A stretch of 64,000 bases of DNA. Origin: Viridilinea sp964592425. Lineage in GTDB: Bacteria > Chloroflexota > Chloroflexia > Chloroflexales > Chloroflexaceae. Of this stretch, positions 7,101 to 15,798 are shown piece by piece. The position numbers were made by a program, and so were the translations under genes. Within the stretch, counting starts at the first letter, position 1. The number at the start of each line of letters is the position of its first letter. The notes below the pieces were generated by a model. It saw nothing but the letters and a program-made list of their open reading frames with translations, had not been told where the DNA came from and made no database searches. The stretch lies in NCBI GenBank assembly GCA_964592425.1, contig CAZQCG010000014.1:1-64000 (forward strand), in the 5' to 3' direction.

Positions 7101-8108
7101 TTAATTGAGATCATCGCCGCTGAGACTATCGCGCAAGATCTCGATATTCTCAAGCGCCAACCCGGTGCCGATCGCCACACATGAAGCAGGCTGGTCGGCC
7201 ACGTAACAGGGCACGCCGGTCACTTCGGTCAGCAGTTCGTTGACCCGCCGCAGCATCGAGCCGCCGCCGGTCATAACCATGCCCTTGTCGATAATGTCCG
7301 ACGAGAGTTCGGGTGGTGTCTCGACCAGCACAGCGCGCACGGCATTCACAATCGCCTCAAGTGGCTCCTGCAGGGCATCGGTAATCTCATTGGAGTCGAC
7401 CTCGATCGTGCGTGGCAGGCCAGCCACCTGGTCGCGCCCACGTACCTGGGTTGTCAGGGGGCGTTCGAGGGGCAGGGCCGAGCCAATCTCAATCTTGACA
7501 CTTTCGGCTGTGCGTTCGCCGATCAGCACGTTATACTTTCGCTTGACATAAGCGGCAATCGCCTCGTCAAATTTATTCCCGCCGACGCGCACGGAGGTAC
7601 TGACGACAATATCGTTCAGGGAGATCACGGCAACTTCGGTGGTACCGCCGCCGATGTCAATGATCAGATTACCTGAGGGCTGGGCCACGGGAATATTGGC
7701 CCCAATGGCTGCCGCGAGCGGCTCGCGGATCAAGAAAGCCCGCCCGGCACCGGCCTCGAGGGCTGCGTCACGTACCGCACGCATTTCGACGCTGGTAACT
7801 CCGGCAGGGATACAGATCATCACCTCAGGCTTAGTGATCCGAAAGCGGCCCGCCGCACGGCTGATAAAATATTTAAGCATAGCCTCGGTGACTACGTAAT
7901 CAGCGATCACGCCATTGCGCATCGGGCGTACCACCTCAATGCTCTCCGGCTCACGTCCGAGCATTGCCAGGGCTTCTGCGCCAACAGCGCGCACGCGGCC
8001 ATCCCGCGTACTCAGCGCAACCACCGAGGGCTCGGACAGAACGATGCCTTTGCCCTTCACATAGACCAGCACATTGGCTGTCCCGAGGTCAATCCCAATC
8101 TTACGCAC
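7101..8108 (-). CDS. mreB: Rod shape-determining protein MreB
   Basis: Actin-like cytoskeletal ATPase guiding peptidoglycan synthesis in elongated cells. It shows phosphate 1 IGIDLGTANVLVYVKGKGIVLSEPS, connect motifs, phosphate 2 IIDIGGGTTEVAVIS, and the adenosine motif MVMTGGGSMLR. The GTG at 8108 with AAGGATG upstream gives the usual MreB start (VRKIGIDLGT). An upstream ATG at 8144 would add 12 residues unlike the family. About 335 aa is normal. mreC and mreD are not next to it; a methyltransferase follows. Confidence 0.95.
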   Translation of the reverse strand: MRKIGIDLGTANVLVYVKGKGIVLSEPSVVALSTRDGRVRAVGAEALAMLGREPESIEVVRPMRNGVIADYVVTEAMLKYFISRAAGRFRITKPEVMICIPAGVTSVEMRAVRDAALEAGAGRAFLIREPLAAAIGANIPVAQPSGNLIIDIGGGTTEVAVISLNDIVVSTSVRVGGNKFDEAIAAYVKRKYNVLIGERTAESVKIEIGSALPLERPLTTQVRGRDQVAGLPRTIEVDSNEITDALQEPLEAIVNAVRAVLVETPPELSSDIIDKGMVMTGGGSMLRRVNELLTEVTGVPCYVADQPASCVAIGTGLALENIEILRDSLSGDDLN

Positions 8109-8167
8109 GAGACCATCCTTACAGGCGCAGGCAGAAACCCGCATAGCCGGACACGCAAAGCGCAGGT

Positions 8168-8173
8168 ATTATA
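8168..8173 (-). promoter_or_regulatory. Possible -10 element for mreB
   Basis: TATAAT on the minus strand (8173-8168), 60 bp upstream of the mreB GTG. No good -35 was found at 16-18 bp, so this is tentative. Confidence 0.4.
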
Positions 8174-8242
8174 GACGATCTGGTATCGTTAGCTTGCATC
8201 GGCTTCCTGGTGCTAGCTGATAGCAGGCTGACAGCACAGGCG

Positions 8243-8277
8243 AACCCCCTCACTTCATATGCTGAGGTGAGGGGGTT
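8243..8277 (-). terminator. Hairpin after atpC, likely end of the atp operon
   Basis: 11-bp perfect stem (AACCCCCTCAC and GTGAGGGGGTT) with a 13-nt loop, 35 bp after the atpC stop. There is no T-tract, so termination may be Rho-assisted, or the stem may protect the 3' end. Confidence 0.65.
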
Positions 8278-8311
8278 GCGCACAAGCCTGGAGGAGCGCA
8301 GGCCACTGAGC

Positions 8312-8725
8312 CTACTGGCGGCGGACATTCTTGAGCCGCGAGACCTGGAGGCGCACCAGTTCTTTGCGTAACTTGGATTCAGCGATAGCCATATCCCTAT
8401 CGGTCTGAGCCATCTGCTTACGCTCTTCAGCCAGACGGCGTGCCCCTTCGGCGCGGGCCTCGTCGATCTCATCGGCCCGCTCAACCGTATCGGCCAGGAT
8501 GGTCACCCCGGTGGGCAAAACCTCCATAAAGCCGCCCGACACAGCGAAGGGGGTTCGCACGCCACCCTTAATGATCCCCAGCTCACCAGGCTCAAGGATG
8601 GTCAGCAGGGGGGTATGGCGCGGTAGAATGCCTACCCGCCCGGATCGCGTCGGTGCGCTGATCATATCTACATCATCGGAGAGCACAACGCGCTCTGCGG
8701 TGACAATCTCCAGATGGATCGGCAT
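8312..8725 (-). CDS. atpC: ATP synthase F1 subunit epsilon
   Basis: Regulatory subunit of the F1 central stalk. The protein has the N-terminal beta-sandwich (MPIHLEIVTAERVV...RSGRVGILPRHTPLLTILEPGEL) and C-terminal helical hairpin (EIDEARAEGARRLAEERKQM), about 137 aa. The chosen ATG at 8725 has GAGGC upstream and matches the family start. Last gene of the operon, 26 bp after atpD. Confidence 0.95.
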   Translation of the reverse strand: MPIHLEIVTAERVVLSDDVDMISAPTRSGRVGILPRHTPLLTILEPGELGIIKGGVRTPFAVSGGFMEVLPTGVTILADTVERADEIDEARAEGARRLAEERKQMAQTDRDMAIAESKLRKELVRLQVSRLKNVRRQ

Positions 8726-8751
8726 AGGGTGCCTCGCTGTCAAGTGACTGC

Positions 8752-10176
8752 TTACTTCTGGCTGGCGTCGAAGGCGGCAACGACCTCATCAAAGTCGCCC
8801 TGCATATAGAAGAACGACTCGGGAATATGGTCGCCTTCACCATTGAGCACGCGCCGGAAACTCTCGACGGTCTTCTTCACCGGCACATACTTGCCGGGGC
8901 GCCCGGTAAACTGCTGGGCCACGGTGAAGGGCTGTGAGAAGAAGAGCTCGATCTTGCGGGCGCGGGACACCGTTAGTTTATCATCATCGCCCAGTTCCTC
9001 CATGCCGAGGATGGCGATAATGTCCTTGAGATCCTTGTAGCGCTGCAGGACGCGCTTGACGTCCTGGGCCACCTTGTAGTGCTCCTCACCGACGATATTG
9101 GGATCGAGGATGCGGCTAGTGGAGGCCAGGGGGTCAACGGCGGGGAAGATAGCGCGTTCAGCGATGCCGCGTTCGAGCGAGATTGTCGCGTCGAGATGGG
9201 CGAAGACGGTTGCGGGGGCGGGGTCGGTATAGTCGTCGGCGGGCACATAGACCGCCTGCATCGAGGTGATCGAGCCCTTCTTGGTGGACGTGATGCGCTC
9301 CTGCAGTTCGCCCATTTCGGTGCTGAGAGTGGGCTGGTAGCCTACCTGGGAGGGCATACGCCCGAGCAGAGAGGAGACCTCGGAGCCAGCCTGCACGAAG
9401 CGGAAGATGTTGTCGACGAAGAGCAGAATATCGCGGCCCTCATCGCGGAAGTACTCGGCCATAGTCAGGGCGGTGAGGCCAACCCGCAGACGGGCCCCGG
9501 GCGGCTCATTCATCTGACCGAAGACCATCACCGTCTTATCGAAGACGACGGAGTGCTCGTCGATTCGGGCATCCTTCATCTCACCGATCAGGTCATTCCC
9601 TTCGCGCGAGCGCTCACCCACGCCAGCGAAGACCGAGTAGCCGGACTGCTCTTTGGCGATATTAGCGATCAATTCCTGGATCACGACGGTCTTGCCCACG
9701 CCAGCACCACCGAAGATGGCGGTCTTCCCACCACGGGTAAAGGGGGCAACCAGGTCGATAACTTTAATGCCCGTCTCGAAGACCTGGGCCTCGGTGCTCT
9801 GCTCCTCGAAGGAGGGTGGTGGGCGATGGATGGGGCGGCGCTCGACATCGGCAGGCACCGGGGCCTCGCCGTCGATCGGCAGGCCGAGCACGCTGAAGAC
9901 GCGCCCAAGCGTGGCCGGCCCGACCGGCACCGAGATCGCTTTGCCGGTATCAAAGACCTTCACGCCGCGCTGGAGGCCATCAGTACTACCCATAGCCACG
10001 GCCTTTACCTTCCCGCCGCCGAGCTGCTGCTGCACTTCACAGACCAGGCTCGTGCCGTCCTCGAGCGGAATCTCGAGCGCGTTATAGATCTCGGGGACAT
10101 GGCCCTCAAAGCTGCAGGTTACCACCACCCCAATGATCTCAAGCACGACGCCCTGGGCTCTGCTACCGTTGGTCAT
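8752..10176 (-). CDS. atpD: ATP synthase F1 subunit beta
   Basis: Catalytic subunit. Walker A GGAGVGKT at about residues 156-163, the catalytic GERSREG segment, Walker B ILLFVDNIFRF, and the DELSEED-like region changed to EELGDDD. 474 aa is normal. A small N-terminal segment precedes the beta barrel. It follows atpG by 15 bp with a short AGGGGAGAA ribosome-binding region. Confidence 0.98.
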   Translation of the reverse strand: MTNGSRAQGVVLEIIGVVVTCSFEGHVPEIYNALEIPLEDGTSLVCEVQQQLGGGKVKAVAMGSTDGLQRGVKVFDTGKAISVPVGPATLGRVFSVLGLPIDGEAPVPADVERRPIHRPPPSFEEQSTEAQVFETGIKVIDLVAPFTRGGKTAIFGGAGVGKTVVIQELIANIAKEQSGYSVFAGVGERSREGNDLIGEMKDARIDEHSVVFDKTVMVFGQMNEPPGARLRVGLTALTMAEYFRDEGRDILLFVDNIFRFVQAGSEVSSLLGRMPSQVGYQPTLSTEMGELQERITSTKKGSITSMQAVYVPADDYTDPAPATVFAHLDATISLERGIAERAIFPAVDPLASTSRILDPNIVGEEHYKVAQDVKRVLQRYKDLKDIIAILGMEELGDDDKLTVSRARKIELFFSQPFTVAQQFTGRPGKYVPVKKTVESFRRVLNGEGDHIPESFFYMQGDFDEVVAAFDASQK

Positions 10177-10191
10177 AACACATTCTCCCCT

Positions 10192-11067
10192 TTACCCATC
10201 GGCCAATGCGGCGGCACCCGAGGAGATCTCGCTGACCTCCTTGGTAATCGCGGCCTGGCGGGCCTTATTGTAGGTCAGTGTCAGGTCGCGCACGAGATCT
10301 TTGGCGCTCTTGGTAGCGTTGCGCATCGCCACCATCTGGGCCGAATAGAAACTGGCGACCGACTCAAGGATCGCCTGGTAGATCTGCGTTTCGACGTAGC
10401 GGGGTAACAACTCTTGCAGCACGGCTTCCTGGTCAGGCTCGTAGGTGAAATCGAGGCGACTGCCGCCACGATCGGCCGGCGGATCGACCGGGACGAGCTT
10501 TTTGAGTGTCGGGCGCTGCACGAGGGTATTAATGAACTCGCTATAGATGATATGGACTTCGCTATACTCACCGGCCTGAGTTCGACTGAGGGCCGCCGTT
10601 GCCACCCCAAGGATCTGGTCAAGGCCGGGCGCATCGCCGAGCTTGATCGCCTCGGCCTGCAGGCTCTGTCCGCTCCGGGCCAGGAAATCGCGGCCCTTTT
10701 TGCCATAGGCGAAGGTATCGACGGTACGACCGAGCTTTTGCTGGTCGAGGATGAAGCGACCGGCCTGGCGTAGCACGCTGGAACTGAGGCTCCCGGCGAG
10801 ACCACGGTCGGGTGTAACCACAATCAGAGCGACCTTGCCCGTATCGGGGCGAACTTCGAGCAGGGTACCCTTGCGCGAGCCACCGACCATACGGCTGGTC
10901 ATATCGCCGATAAGCTCACGCATCCGATCGGCGTAGGGCCGGGTTGCCAGCACACTGCGCTGAGCGCGCCGCATCTTTGATGCGGCGACCATCTCCATGG
11001 CCCGGGTGATCTGGCCGACATTTTTGACTGAGCGAATGCGCCGTTTAATTTCGCGACTGCTCGCCAT
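10192..11067 (-). CDS. atpG: ATP synthase F1 subunit gamma
   Basis: Central-stalk rotor subunit. N-terminal helix MASSREIKRRIRSVKNVGQITRAMEMVAASKMRRAQ and C-terminal helix ATKSAKDLVRDLTLTYNKARQAAITKEVSEI are both diagnostic. The ATG at 11067 has GGAG seven bases upstream; an earlier ATG at 11115 gives a non-family extension. 291 aa is typical. A stable hairpin lies in the atpA-atpG gap. Confidence 0.97.
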   Translation of the reverse strand: MASSREIKRRIRSVKNVGQITRAMEMVAASKMRRAQRSVLATRPYADRMRELIGDMTSRMVGGSRKGTLLEVRPDTGKVALIVVTPDRGLAGSLSSSVLRQAGRFILDQQKLGRTVDTFAYGKKGRDFLARSGQSLQAEAIKLGDAPGLDQILGVATAALSRTQAGEYSEVHIIYSEFINTLVQRPTLKKLVPVDPPADRGGSRLDFTYEPDQEAVLQELLPRYVETQIYQAILESVASFYSAQMVAMRNATKSAKDLVRDLTLTYNKARQAAITKEVSEISSGAAALADG

Positions 11068-11152
11068 AGTAACTCCATATGCGCGCCTACCCAAACGACC
11101 AGGGAACACCATCAAGGCAGGCTACGTGGATCGGCCTTTACATTAGCGACCT

Positions 11153-11186
11153 GTGGCTTCCGGCAATTGATAATGGCGGAAGCCAC
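11153..11186 (-). promoter_or_regulatory. Intercistronic hairpin between atpA and atpG
   Basis: 10-bp perfect stem (GTGGCTTCCG and CGGAAGCCAC) around a 14-nt loop, 18 bp after the atpA stop. It is too far from a T-tract to be an intrinsic terminator. It could stabilise upstream mRNA or lower downstream expression. Confidence 0.6.
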
Positions 11187-11203
11187 GGGGCTTATCAGCG
11201 TGA

Positions 11204-12775
11204 TCAGCTATAGGAACTGGTTGCCTTAAACTCCTTGATCGCACCCACGAGGGCCTTGGTGACTTCATCAGAGGGAAACTTACGGTCGAGGCGGTTGTCG
11301 CGGATCAGCGTTCGCACCTCAGGCCGGGCTGTTTTGAGGAAGTTGAGGAAGTCATCGCGCCAGGTGGTAACCATCGCCACCGGCACATCATCAAGGTAGT
11401 TATTATTGGCGGCGTAGAGAATACACACCTGATCTTCGATCGGCAGCGGGTTATACTGCGGCTGCTTGAGCAACTCTTGCAGACGCTGACCGCGGTCGAT
11501 CTGGGCTTTGGTGGTCGCATCAAGATCGGAGGCGAACTGAGCGAAAGCGGCGAGGTCGCGGAACTGGGCCAATTCACCCTTGAGCTTACCGGCAACCGAG
11601 CGCATCGCACGGGTCTGGGCCGAGGAGCCAACGCGGCTGACCGAGATACCAACGTTGAGGGCCGGACGCTGGCCAGCATTGAAGAGGTCGGTCTCAAGGT
11701 AGATCTGGCCATCGGTGATCGAGATCACGTTGGTGGGGATGTAGGCCGAGACGTCGTTAGCCTGGGTCTCGATAACCGGGAGAGCCGTAAGGGAGCCACC
11801 GCCGTAATTTTCGCTGAGGCGGGCGGCGCGCTCGAGCAGACGTGAGTGGAGGTAGAAGACATCGCCGGGGTAGGCTTCACGGCCGGGGGGGCGGCGCAGC
11901 AACAGGGAGACCTGGCGATAGGCGACGGCGTGCTTGGAGAGGTCGTCATAGACGATCAGGGCGTCCTTGACCAATTGCCCATCAAGGGTGACGCCATTTT
12001 CCATAATCTCCTCACCCATCGCACAACCGGCGTAGGGAGCGATATACTGGAGTGCAGCGCTCTCGGAGGCGGAGGCCGAGACGACGATCGTATATTCCAT
12101 GGCCCCATACTTCTCGAGTATACCGACGACCTGGGCAATCTGGGCACGGCGCTGACCGATGGCGACATAGATACAGACCATCCCCTGACCCTTCTGGTTG
12201 AGGATGGTATCGATTGCCACAGCTGTTTTGCCGGTCTGGCGGTCGCCGATGATCAGCTCACGCTGACCGCGGCCAATTGGAATGAGTGCATCAATGGCGA
12301 CGATGCCGGTCTGGACGGGGGTATCGACCGACTTACGGGTAATTACGCCAGGGGCGATGCGTTCGGTTTCGCGGTAGCTGGAGCTCGTGACGGCCCCTTT
12401 CCCATCAACCGGCTGGCCGAGGGGATTAACAACGCGGCCAAGCAGGGCCTGACCGACGGGTACCGAGATCACGCGCCCGGTCGAGGTCACCAGGTCGCCC
12501 TCAGCAATCGACTCATAATCACCAAGAATAATCGCGCCGACGCTGGCCTGCTCAAGGTTCAGGGCATAGCCGAAGATCGACTCAGCGCGCCCTGCCTTGG
12601 GGGGGAACTCAATCAACTCGGAGGCGCGCACCTGATCAAGGCCATGAATACGGGCTACGCCGTCACCGACGGAGGCCACGGTACCGACGTTGACCTGGCG
12701 CGGCTTAAGCTCTACCCCACTGTTAATACTCTGCTTTAGCCGGGCAAGCAGCTCACCAGAGATAGTCGTCATCAT
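11204..12775 (-). CDS. atpA: ATP synthase F1 subunit alpha
   Basis: Non-catalytic nucleotide-binding subunit. Walker A GDRQTGKT near residues 177-184, GQRRAQIAQV, Arg finger region SVSRVGSSAQTRAMR, and the usual length (523 aa). The start has two adjacent ATGs at 12775 and 12772 after GGAG. It follows atpH after a 198-bp gap that contains an imperfect inverted repeat. Confidence 0.98.
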   Translation of the reverse strand: MMTTISGELLARLKQSINSGVELKPRQVNVGTVASVGDGVARIHGLDQVRASELIEFPPKAGRAESIFGYALNLEQASVGAIILGDYESIAEGDLVTSTGRVISVPVGQALLGRVVNPLGQPVDGKGAVTSSSYRETERIAPGVITRKSVDTPVQTGIVAIDALIPIGRGQRELIIGDRQTGKTAVAIDTILNQKGQGMVCIYVAIGQRRAQIAQVVGILEKYGAMEYTIVVSASASESAALQYIAPYAGCAMGEEIMENGVTLDGQLVKDALIVYDDLSKHAVAYRQVSLLLRRPPGREAYPGDVFYLHSRLLERAARLSENYGGGSLTALPVIETQANDVSAYIPTNVISITDGQIYLETDLFNAGQRPALNVGISVSRVGSSAQTRAMRSVAGKLKGELAQFRDLAAFAQFASDLDATTKAQIDRGQRLQELLKQPQYNPLPIEDQVCILYAANNNYLDDVPVAMVTTWRDDFLNFLKTARPEVRTLIRDNRLDRKFPSDEVTKALVGAIKEFKATSSYS

Positions 12776-12837
12776 CTACTCCATCGAAAGTAGAAGGCCG
12801 GGGTTCTGCGGGCGTCATGCCGTCCGACAGCCCCCAG

Positions 12838-12921
12838 CCTTAGAGCCTATCCGCAAGATCTGGGCAGATCGGTCAGCGCAGCATATCATATCAAGACAGG
12901 GGCTTCGGACAGGCTCTTAGG
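12838..12921. repeat. 84-bp element with 16-bp terminal inverted repeats between atpH and atpA
   Basis: CCTTAGAGCCTATCCG at 12838-12853 and CGGACAGGCTCTTAGG at 12906-12921 are inverted copies that match at 14 of 16 positions. They bound 52 bp with no coding capacity. The size and the end-to-end repeats look like a small MITE or a long hairpin. No target-site duplication could be made out, so the mobile origin is only a possibility. Confidence 0.5.
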
Positions 12922-12973
12922 CGGTGAGGAAGAGAGACAGGGCCACGCCCTGGCTCAGACCTCTGCTTGCGGG

Positions 12974-13465
12974 TCAGCTTGCAAGCATCTTGCGCTGAAT
13001 GGCACTGAGCCTGGTGCGCAGGCTATTATCGAGCACCTGATCACCGACACGGACAATCAGGCCACCGATCAAGCTCGGATCGATGATGAAGTCCACCTTC
13101 AGGTCAGCCGTATAGCGCTGCTGGAGGTCTTTAGTGACCGACTTCTTCTGGGCTGCGCTGAGGGCCACGGCGCTGGTGACCGTCGCATCGAGGGCCGGAC
13201 CACTGAGACCTGTGGTATAGCCAGCGAAGGCCTCAACCACTGCGGGGGCCTGGTCAAGCAAGCCTTCACGGGCCAGGCTCAACACGAAATTGCGCACCTG
13301 GGGCAGGGTATCGGCGGGCAAGGCGGCATCGACCTCTTCGGTGGAGTCACCCTTCCCGGAGGCGGCGAGCCTGGGCAGTGCGGCCCGCAACTGGGCCAGG
13401 GCCTTGCCCATCAGCGAATCGTAGAGCGCGCCAGCGAGCGCCCTTGCATCTGCTGTGGTTGCCAT
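12974..13465 (-). CDS. atpH: ATP synthase F1 subunit delta
   Basis: Connects F1 to the peripheral stalk. The N-terminal helical domain is Ala-rich (ARALAGALYDSLMGKALAQLRAALPRL) and the C-terminal domain carries VDFIIDPSLIGGLIVRVGDQVLDNSLRTRLS, the diagnostic delta signature. 163 aa. It lies between atpF and atpA as in typical Fo-F1 operons. Confidence 0.94.
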   Translation of the reverse strand: MATTADARALAGALYDSLMGKALAQLRAALPRLAASGKGDSTEEVDAALPADTLPQVRNFVLSLAREGLLDQAPAVVEAFAGYTTGLSGPALDATVTSAVALSAAQKKSVTKDLQQRYTADLKVDFIIDPSLIGGLIVRVGDQVLDNSLRTRLSAIQRKMLAS

Positions 13466-13488
13466 GTTCTTTACTCTTTGCGACGATG

Positions 13489-13527
13489 GACGACGGTTAG
13501 AAGCACCGCAGGGGTCTGTCCGTCGTC
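13489..13527 (-). promoter_or_regulatory. Intercistronic hairpin between atpF and atpH
   Basis: 8-bp perfect stem (GACGACGG and CCGTCGTC) with a 23-nt loop, just after the atpF stop. It is one of three hairpins in this operon's gaps. Confidence 0.45.
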
Positions 13528-13536
13528 GATGATCAA

Positions 13537-14031
13537 CTAATTGCGGCGGTCGAGGGCAGCCAGCGACTCAGCGATCAGCTTATCGTGGCCGGTCGCCTTG
13601 AGCTCAGCATCAAGGACACGGCTGGCGGTCATAGTGACGAGTTCAGCGATCTGGTTTTTGGCCTCACGCAGCATCTGATCACGTTCCTGGATTGCCTGAA
13701 GGCGCGCATCCTCACGGATGCGCTCGGCTTCTTTACGCGACTGAGCGATGATCTCAGCCTCCTGTGCCTTGGCCCGCTCATTGGCCTGGGCAAGGATAGT
13801 CTGAGCTTCCTGGCGACCCTTGGACACCTCGGCATCGTAGTCACGCTTGGCATTGGCGAGCTGCTGTTTGACCTGTTCAGCTTCACGCAGGCTCGTCTCA
13901 ATGCGGGCAGTGCGGTCGTTGAGCATCTTGGTAACCGGCTTGTAGAGCAGGACCGAGAGCAACCAGAGCACCACACCGAAATTGATCAGCTGGGCGAGGA
14001 ACAGGGGCAGGTTGATTCCTAAAGCTTCCAC
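13537..14031 (-). CDS. atpF: ATP synthase Fo subunit b
   Basis: Peripheral stalk. One N-terminal membrane segment (LPLFLAQLINFGVVLWLLSVLL), then a long charged coiled coil (REAEQVKQQLANAKRDYDAEVSKGRQEA...), and the C-terminal VTMTASRVLDAEL segment that meets delta. The start is GTG at 14031 with GGAGG eight bases upstream. 164 aa; no second b-type (b') gene is present, so it should form a homodimer. Confidence 0.95.
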   Translation of the reverse strand: MEALGINLPLFLAQLINFGVVLWLLSVLLYKPVTKMLNDRTARIETSLREAEQVKQQLANAKRDYDAEVSKGRQEAQTILAQANERAKAQEAEIIAQSRKEAERIREDARLQAIQERDQMLREAKNQIAELVTMTASRVLDAELKATGHDKLIAESLAALDRRN

Positions 14032-14059
14032 CTCACAAACCTCCGTCCAGGTGCGCTGC

Positions 14060-14290
14060 TTACTGAATAACGCCGAAGGCGATCATAAACGCGATCACCA
14101 GACCGAAGATTGCGAGCGCCTCGGTAAAGGCAATGCCAATGAACATATACTGAACGACTGTGTTTTCCATCTCGGGATTACGCCCCATCGCCTGCAGGGC
14201 ACCGGCCACAATAATGCCGATACCGATGCCGGGGCCGATGGCGGCGAGGCCGATGGCGAGGGCGGTCGCAACGAGGTTCAGGCCTTCCAT
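14060..14290 (-). CDS. atpE: ATP synthase Fo subunit c
   Basis: 76-aa proteolipid with two membrane helices joined by the polar loop GRNPE. The ion-binding carboxylate is Glu57 (GIAFTEALAIFG). The first helix has GIGIG and no clear Na+-binding Gln/Ser set, so proton coupling is likely. An AAGGAGG site precedes the ATG by 10 nt, and just before it lies a T-rich run that can pair in a small hairpin (CCTTTTTTAAGG); T-rich sequences before atpE are known to boost translation in E. coli, fitting the need for many c copies. Confidence 0.97.
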   Translation of the reverse strand: MEGLNLVATALAIGLAAIGPGIGIGIIVAGALQAMGRNPEMENTVVQYMFIGIAFTEALAIFGLVIAFMIAFGVIQ

Positions 14291-14357
14291 TGTCTTCGGT
14301 CCTCCTTAAAAAAGGTAGTTACTCAGGCAATCACGCAGATCCTGGGATTAGTACACG

Positions 14358-15338
14358 TTAGTGGGCCCTGCTACCAGCTGCCGCAGCGTGGTGGCTGTCC
14401 TCTTCGCCGTGGCCCTCGTGCTCATGGCTGGTGGTGGCGATACTGAGGAAGGCCATCGTCAGCAGGGCGAAGACCAGGGCTTGAATGAAGCCAACAAAGA
14501 TCTCAAAGGCGTAGATCGGCATCGGAACGATCAGGGGTACCAGGAAGATCAGCACCGCGATTAGCACCTCACCGGCAAAGACGTTGCCGAAAAGTCGAAG
14601 CGCCAGAGCGATGGGCTTCATAACCTCCGAGATGAACTCGATGATACCGACGAAGGACATAATGCCCTTGAGGTTGAAGAACTTGGAGAGGTAGCCGGGG
14701 CCAAGGGTGCGGAAGCCCCAGAACTGCACGAAGAAGAAGGAGACCAGGCCGAGGGCGAGGGCGAAGTTCAGATCGGTGCTTGGGGGACGCAGCCATGGTA
14801 CCAGTTTGGCTTGATCGGAGCAGGTATCATAGGGGTTGCCTTGGTGTTCTTCCTCGGCCATGTAGCGGATAGCACCGGCATTAGGCCCCTCCTGCACCAT
14901 TGCCAGGCTGGCGCTATGGCTCTCGGTAGTGGAGATACAGGGGCCAATCGAGCTGCTACCGGGGAGCAGACCAATCCAGTTGGAGAAGATCACAAAGAGG
15001 AAGATGCTGGCGACGAGAGGAAAGGCAGTGTTGATAAACTTCGGGGAGATGTTCTTGAAGAGGTTGTAGAGGGCCTCGAGAATGACCTCCATCACGTTCT
15101 GTACGCCCCGCGGCACCATCTGCATATTGCGAGTTGCCGAGAAGGCCAGAGCAACCAGGATCAGATCAACGATCAGAGCTGTCAACAGGGCATTGGTGAC
15201 CGGAAATCCGCCGATACTGAACAGTTTTTCGGCGGCGACCTCAACATGGGGATCCCCGCTGAAGAGGAACGTCCGGCTGACAGCTGCGACCGCGAGCAGT
15301 ACGACCACAATGACGATAGTGCGTAGACGTCCTGACAA
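14358..15338 (-). CDS. atpB: ATP synthase Fo subunit a
   Basis: Membrane subunit forming the proton half-channels. Several hydrophobic helices, the essential Arg in LALRLFGNVFAGE, and FVGFIQALVFALLTMAFLSIA near the end. Compared with E. coli it has a long polar insertion (about residues 130-190) with two Cys, and a His/Glu-rich tail (SHEHEGHGEEDSHH). The TTG at 15338 is preceded by GGAGGAGG at 7 nt, a far better site than the ATG at 15377, so a TTG start is proposed. First gene of the operon; no atpI is seen upstream. Confidence 0.9.
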   Translation of the reverse strand: MSGRLRTIVIVVVLLAVAAVSRTFLFSGDPHVEVAAEKLFSIGGFPVTNALLTALIVDLILVALAFSATRNMQMVPRGVQNVMEVILEALYNLFKNISPKFINTAFPLVASIFLFVIFSNWIGLLPGSSSIGPCISTTESHSASLAMVQEGPNAGAIRYMAEEEHQGNPYDTCSDQAKLVPWLRPPSTDLNFALALGLVSFFFVQFWGFRTLGPGYLSKFFNLKGIMSFVGIIEFISEVMKPIALALRLFGNVFAGEVLIAVLIFLVPLIVPMPIYAFEIFVGFIQALVFALLTMAFLSIATTSHEHEGHGEEDSHHAAAAGSRAH

Positions 15339-15546
15339 CGCGATACCTCCTCCTCCACGGGCGCTATTGCAACACACGTGACGTGTTCAACACCGATCCG
15401 CATGCGGCGCGAACATCTGCCAGTCTATCCTAGCGTGGCCGGTTACAAAGAGCTTCCATGCTCTGTCCAGCCTCTGTGACCGCTCGCTCCAGCCATGCTT
15501 GCCCAGTGTCCTACGGTGCGCCCTGCTTGTTCCATCCTTCACAAGC

Positions 15547-15575
15547 AGCATACCATAGGGGCGCAAAACGTGCAA
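15547..15575 (-). promoter_or_regulatory. Promoter of the atp operon
   Basis: On the minus strand: TTGCAC (15575-15570), 17-bp spacer, extended -10 TGG-TATGCT (-10 at 15552-15547). It gives a leader of about 200 nt before the atpB TTG. The same -35 and extended form occur at the tRNA-tuf promoter. Confidence 0.65.
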
Positions 15576-15739
15576 CTTGAGGGTTGTTTGAAGGCCCATA
15601 CGACAGGTGCGGCGGGCGGTGATCAACCGCCGCCGAGTATACCATAGCCCACTCTGACGGGCAAATGCTCAGATGTGGGTAACTCCGTGGGAGATGTCCA
15701 TACGAGAGTTCCTTTCTGGGCCTGGTTGTCTTGTCAGGG

Positions 15740-15765
15740 CGACTCACGAGTCGTCCTGCTATAAT
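15740..15765 (+). promoter_or_regulatory. galT -10 with an adjacent palindrome (possible operator)
   Basis: The perfect palindrome CGACTCACGAGTCG (6-bp arms, 15740-15753) lies 6 bp upstream of TATAAT (15760-15765), which is preceded by TGC, an extended -10. No good -35 exists at normal distance. A 14-bp palindrome in the spacer region is where a repressor or activator dimer could bind. Confidence 0.5.
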
Positions 15766-15798
15766 AGGGGTTGGCAGTTCACTATGAGGAATACGCTT

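Larger units (their letters stand above)
15339..15798. other. Divergent intergenic region atpB-galT
   Basis: About 460 bp with no convincing gene. It holds a promoter for the atp operon (15547-15575), a palindrome and -10 for galT (15740-15765) and the short leaders. Frames open through it lack ribosome-binding sites and family features. Confidence 0.6.

Noticed and set aside
9079..10407. 442-aa plus-strand open frame over atpD
   Set aside because: It is antisense to the ATP synthase beta gene and shows no family features.
12838..12921. Insertion sequence in the atp operon
   Set aside because: No transposase and no clear target duplication. It is kept only as a repeat.
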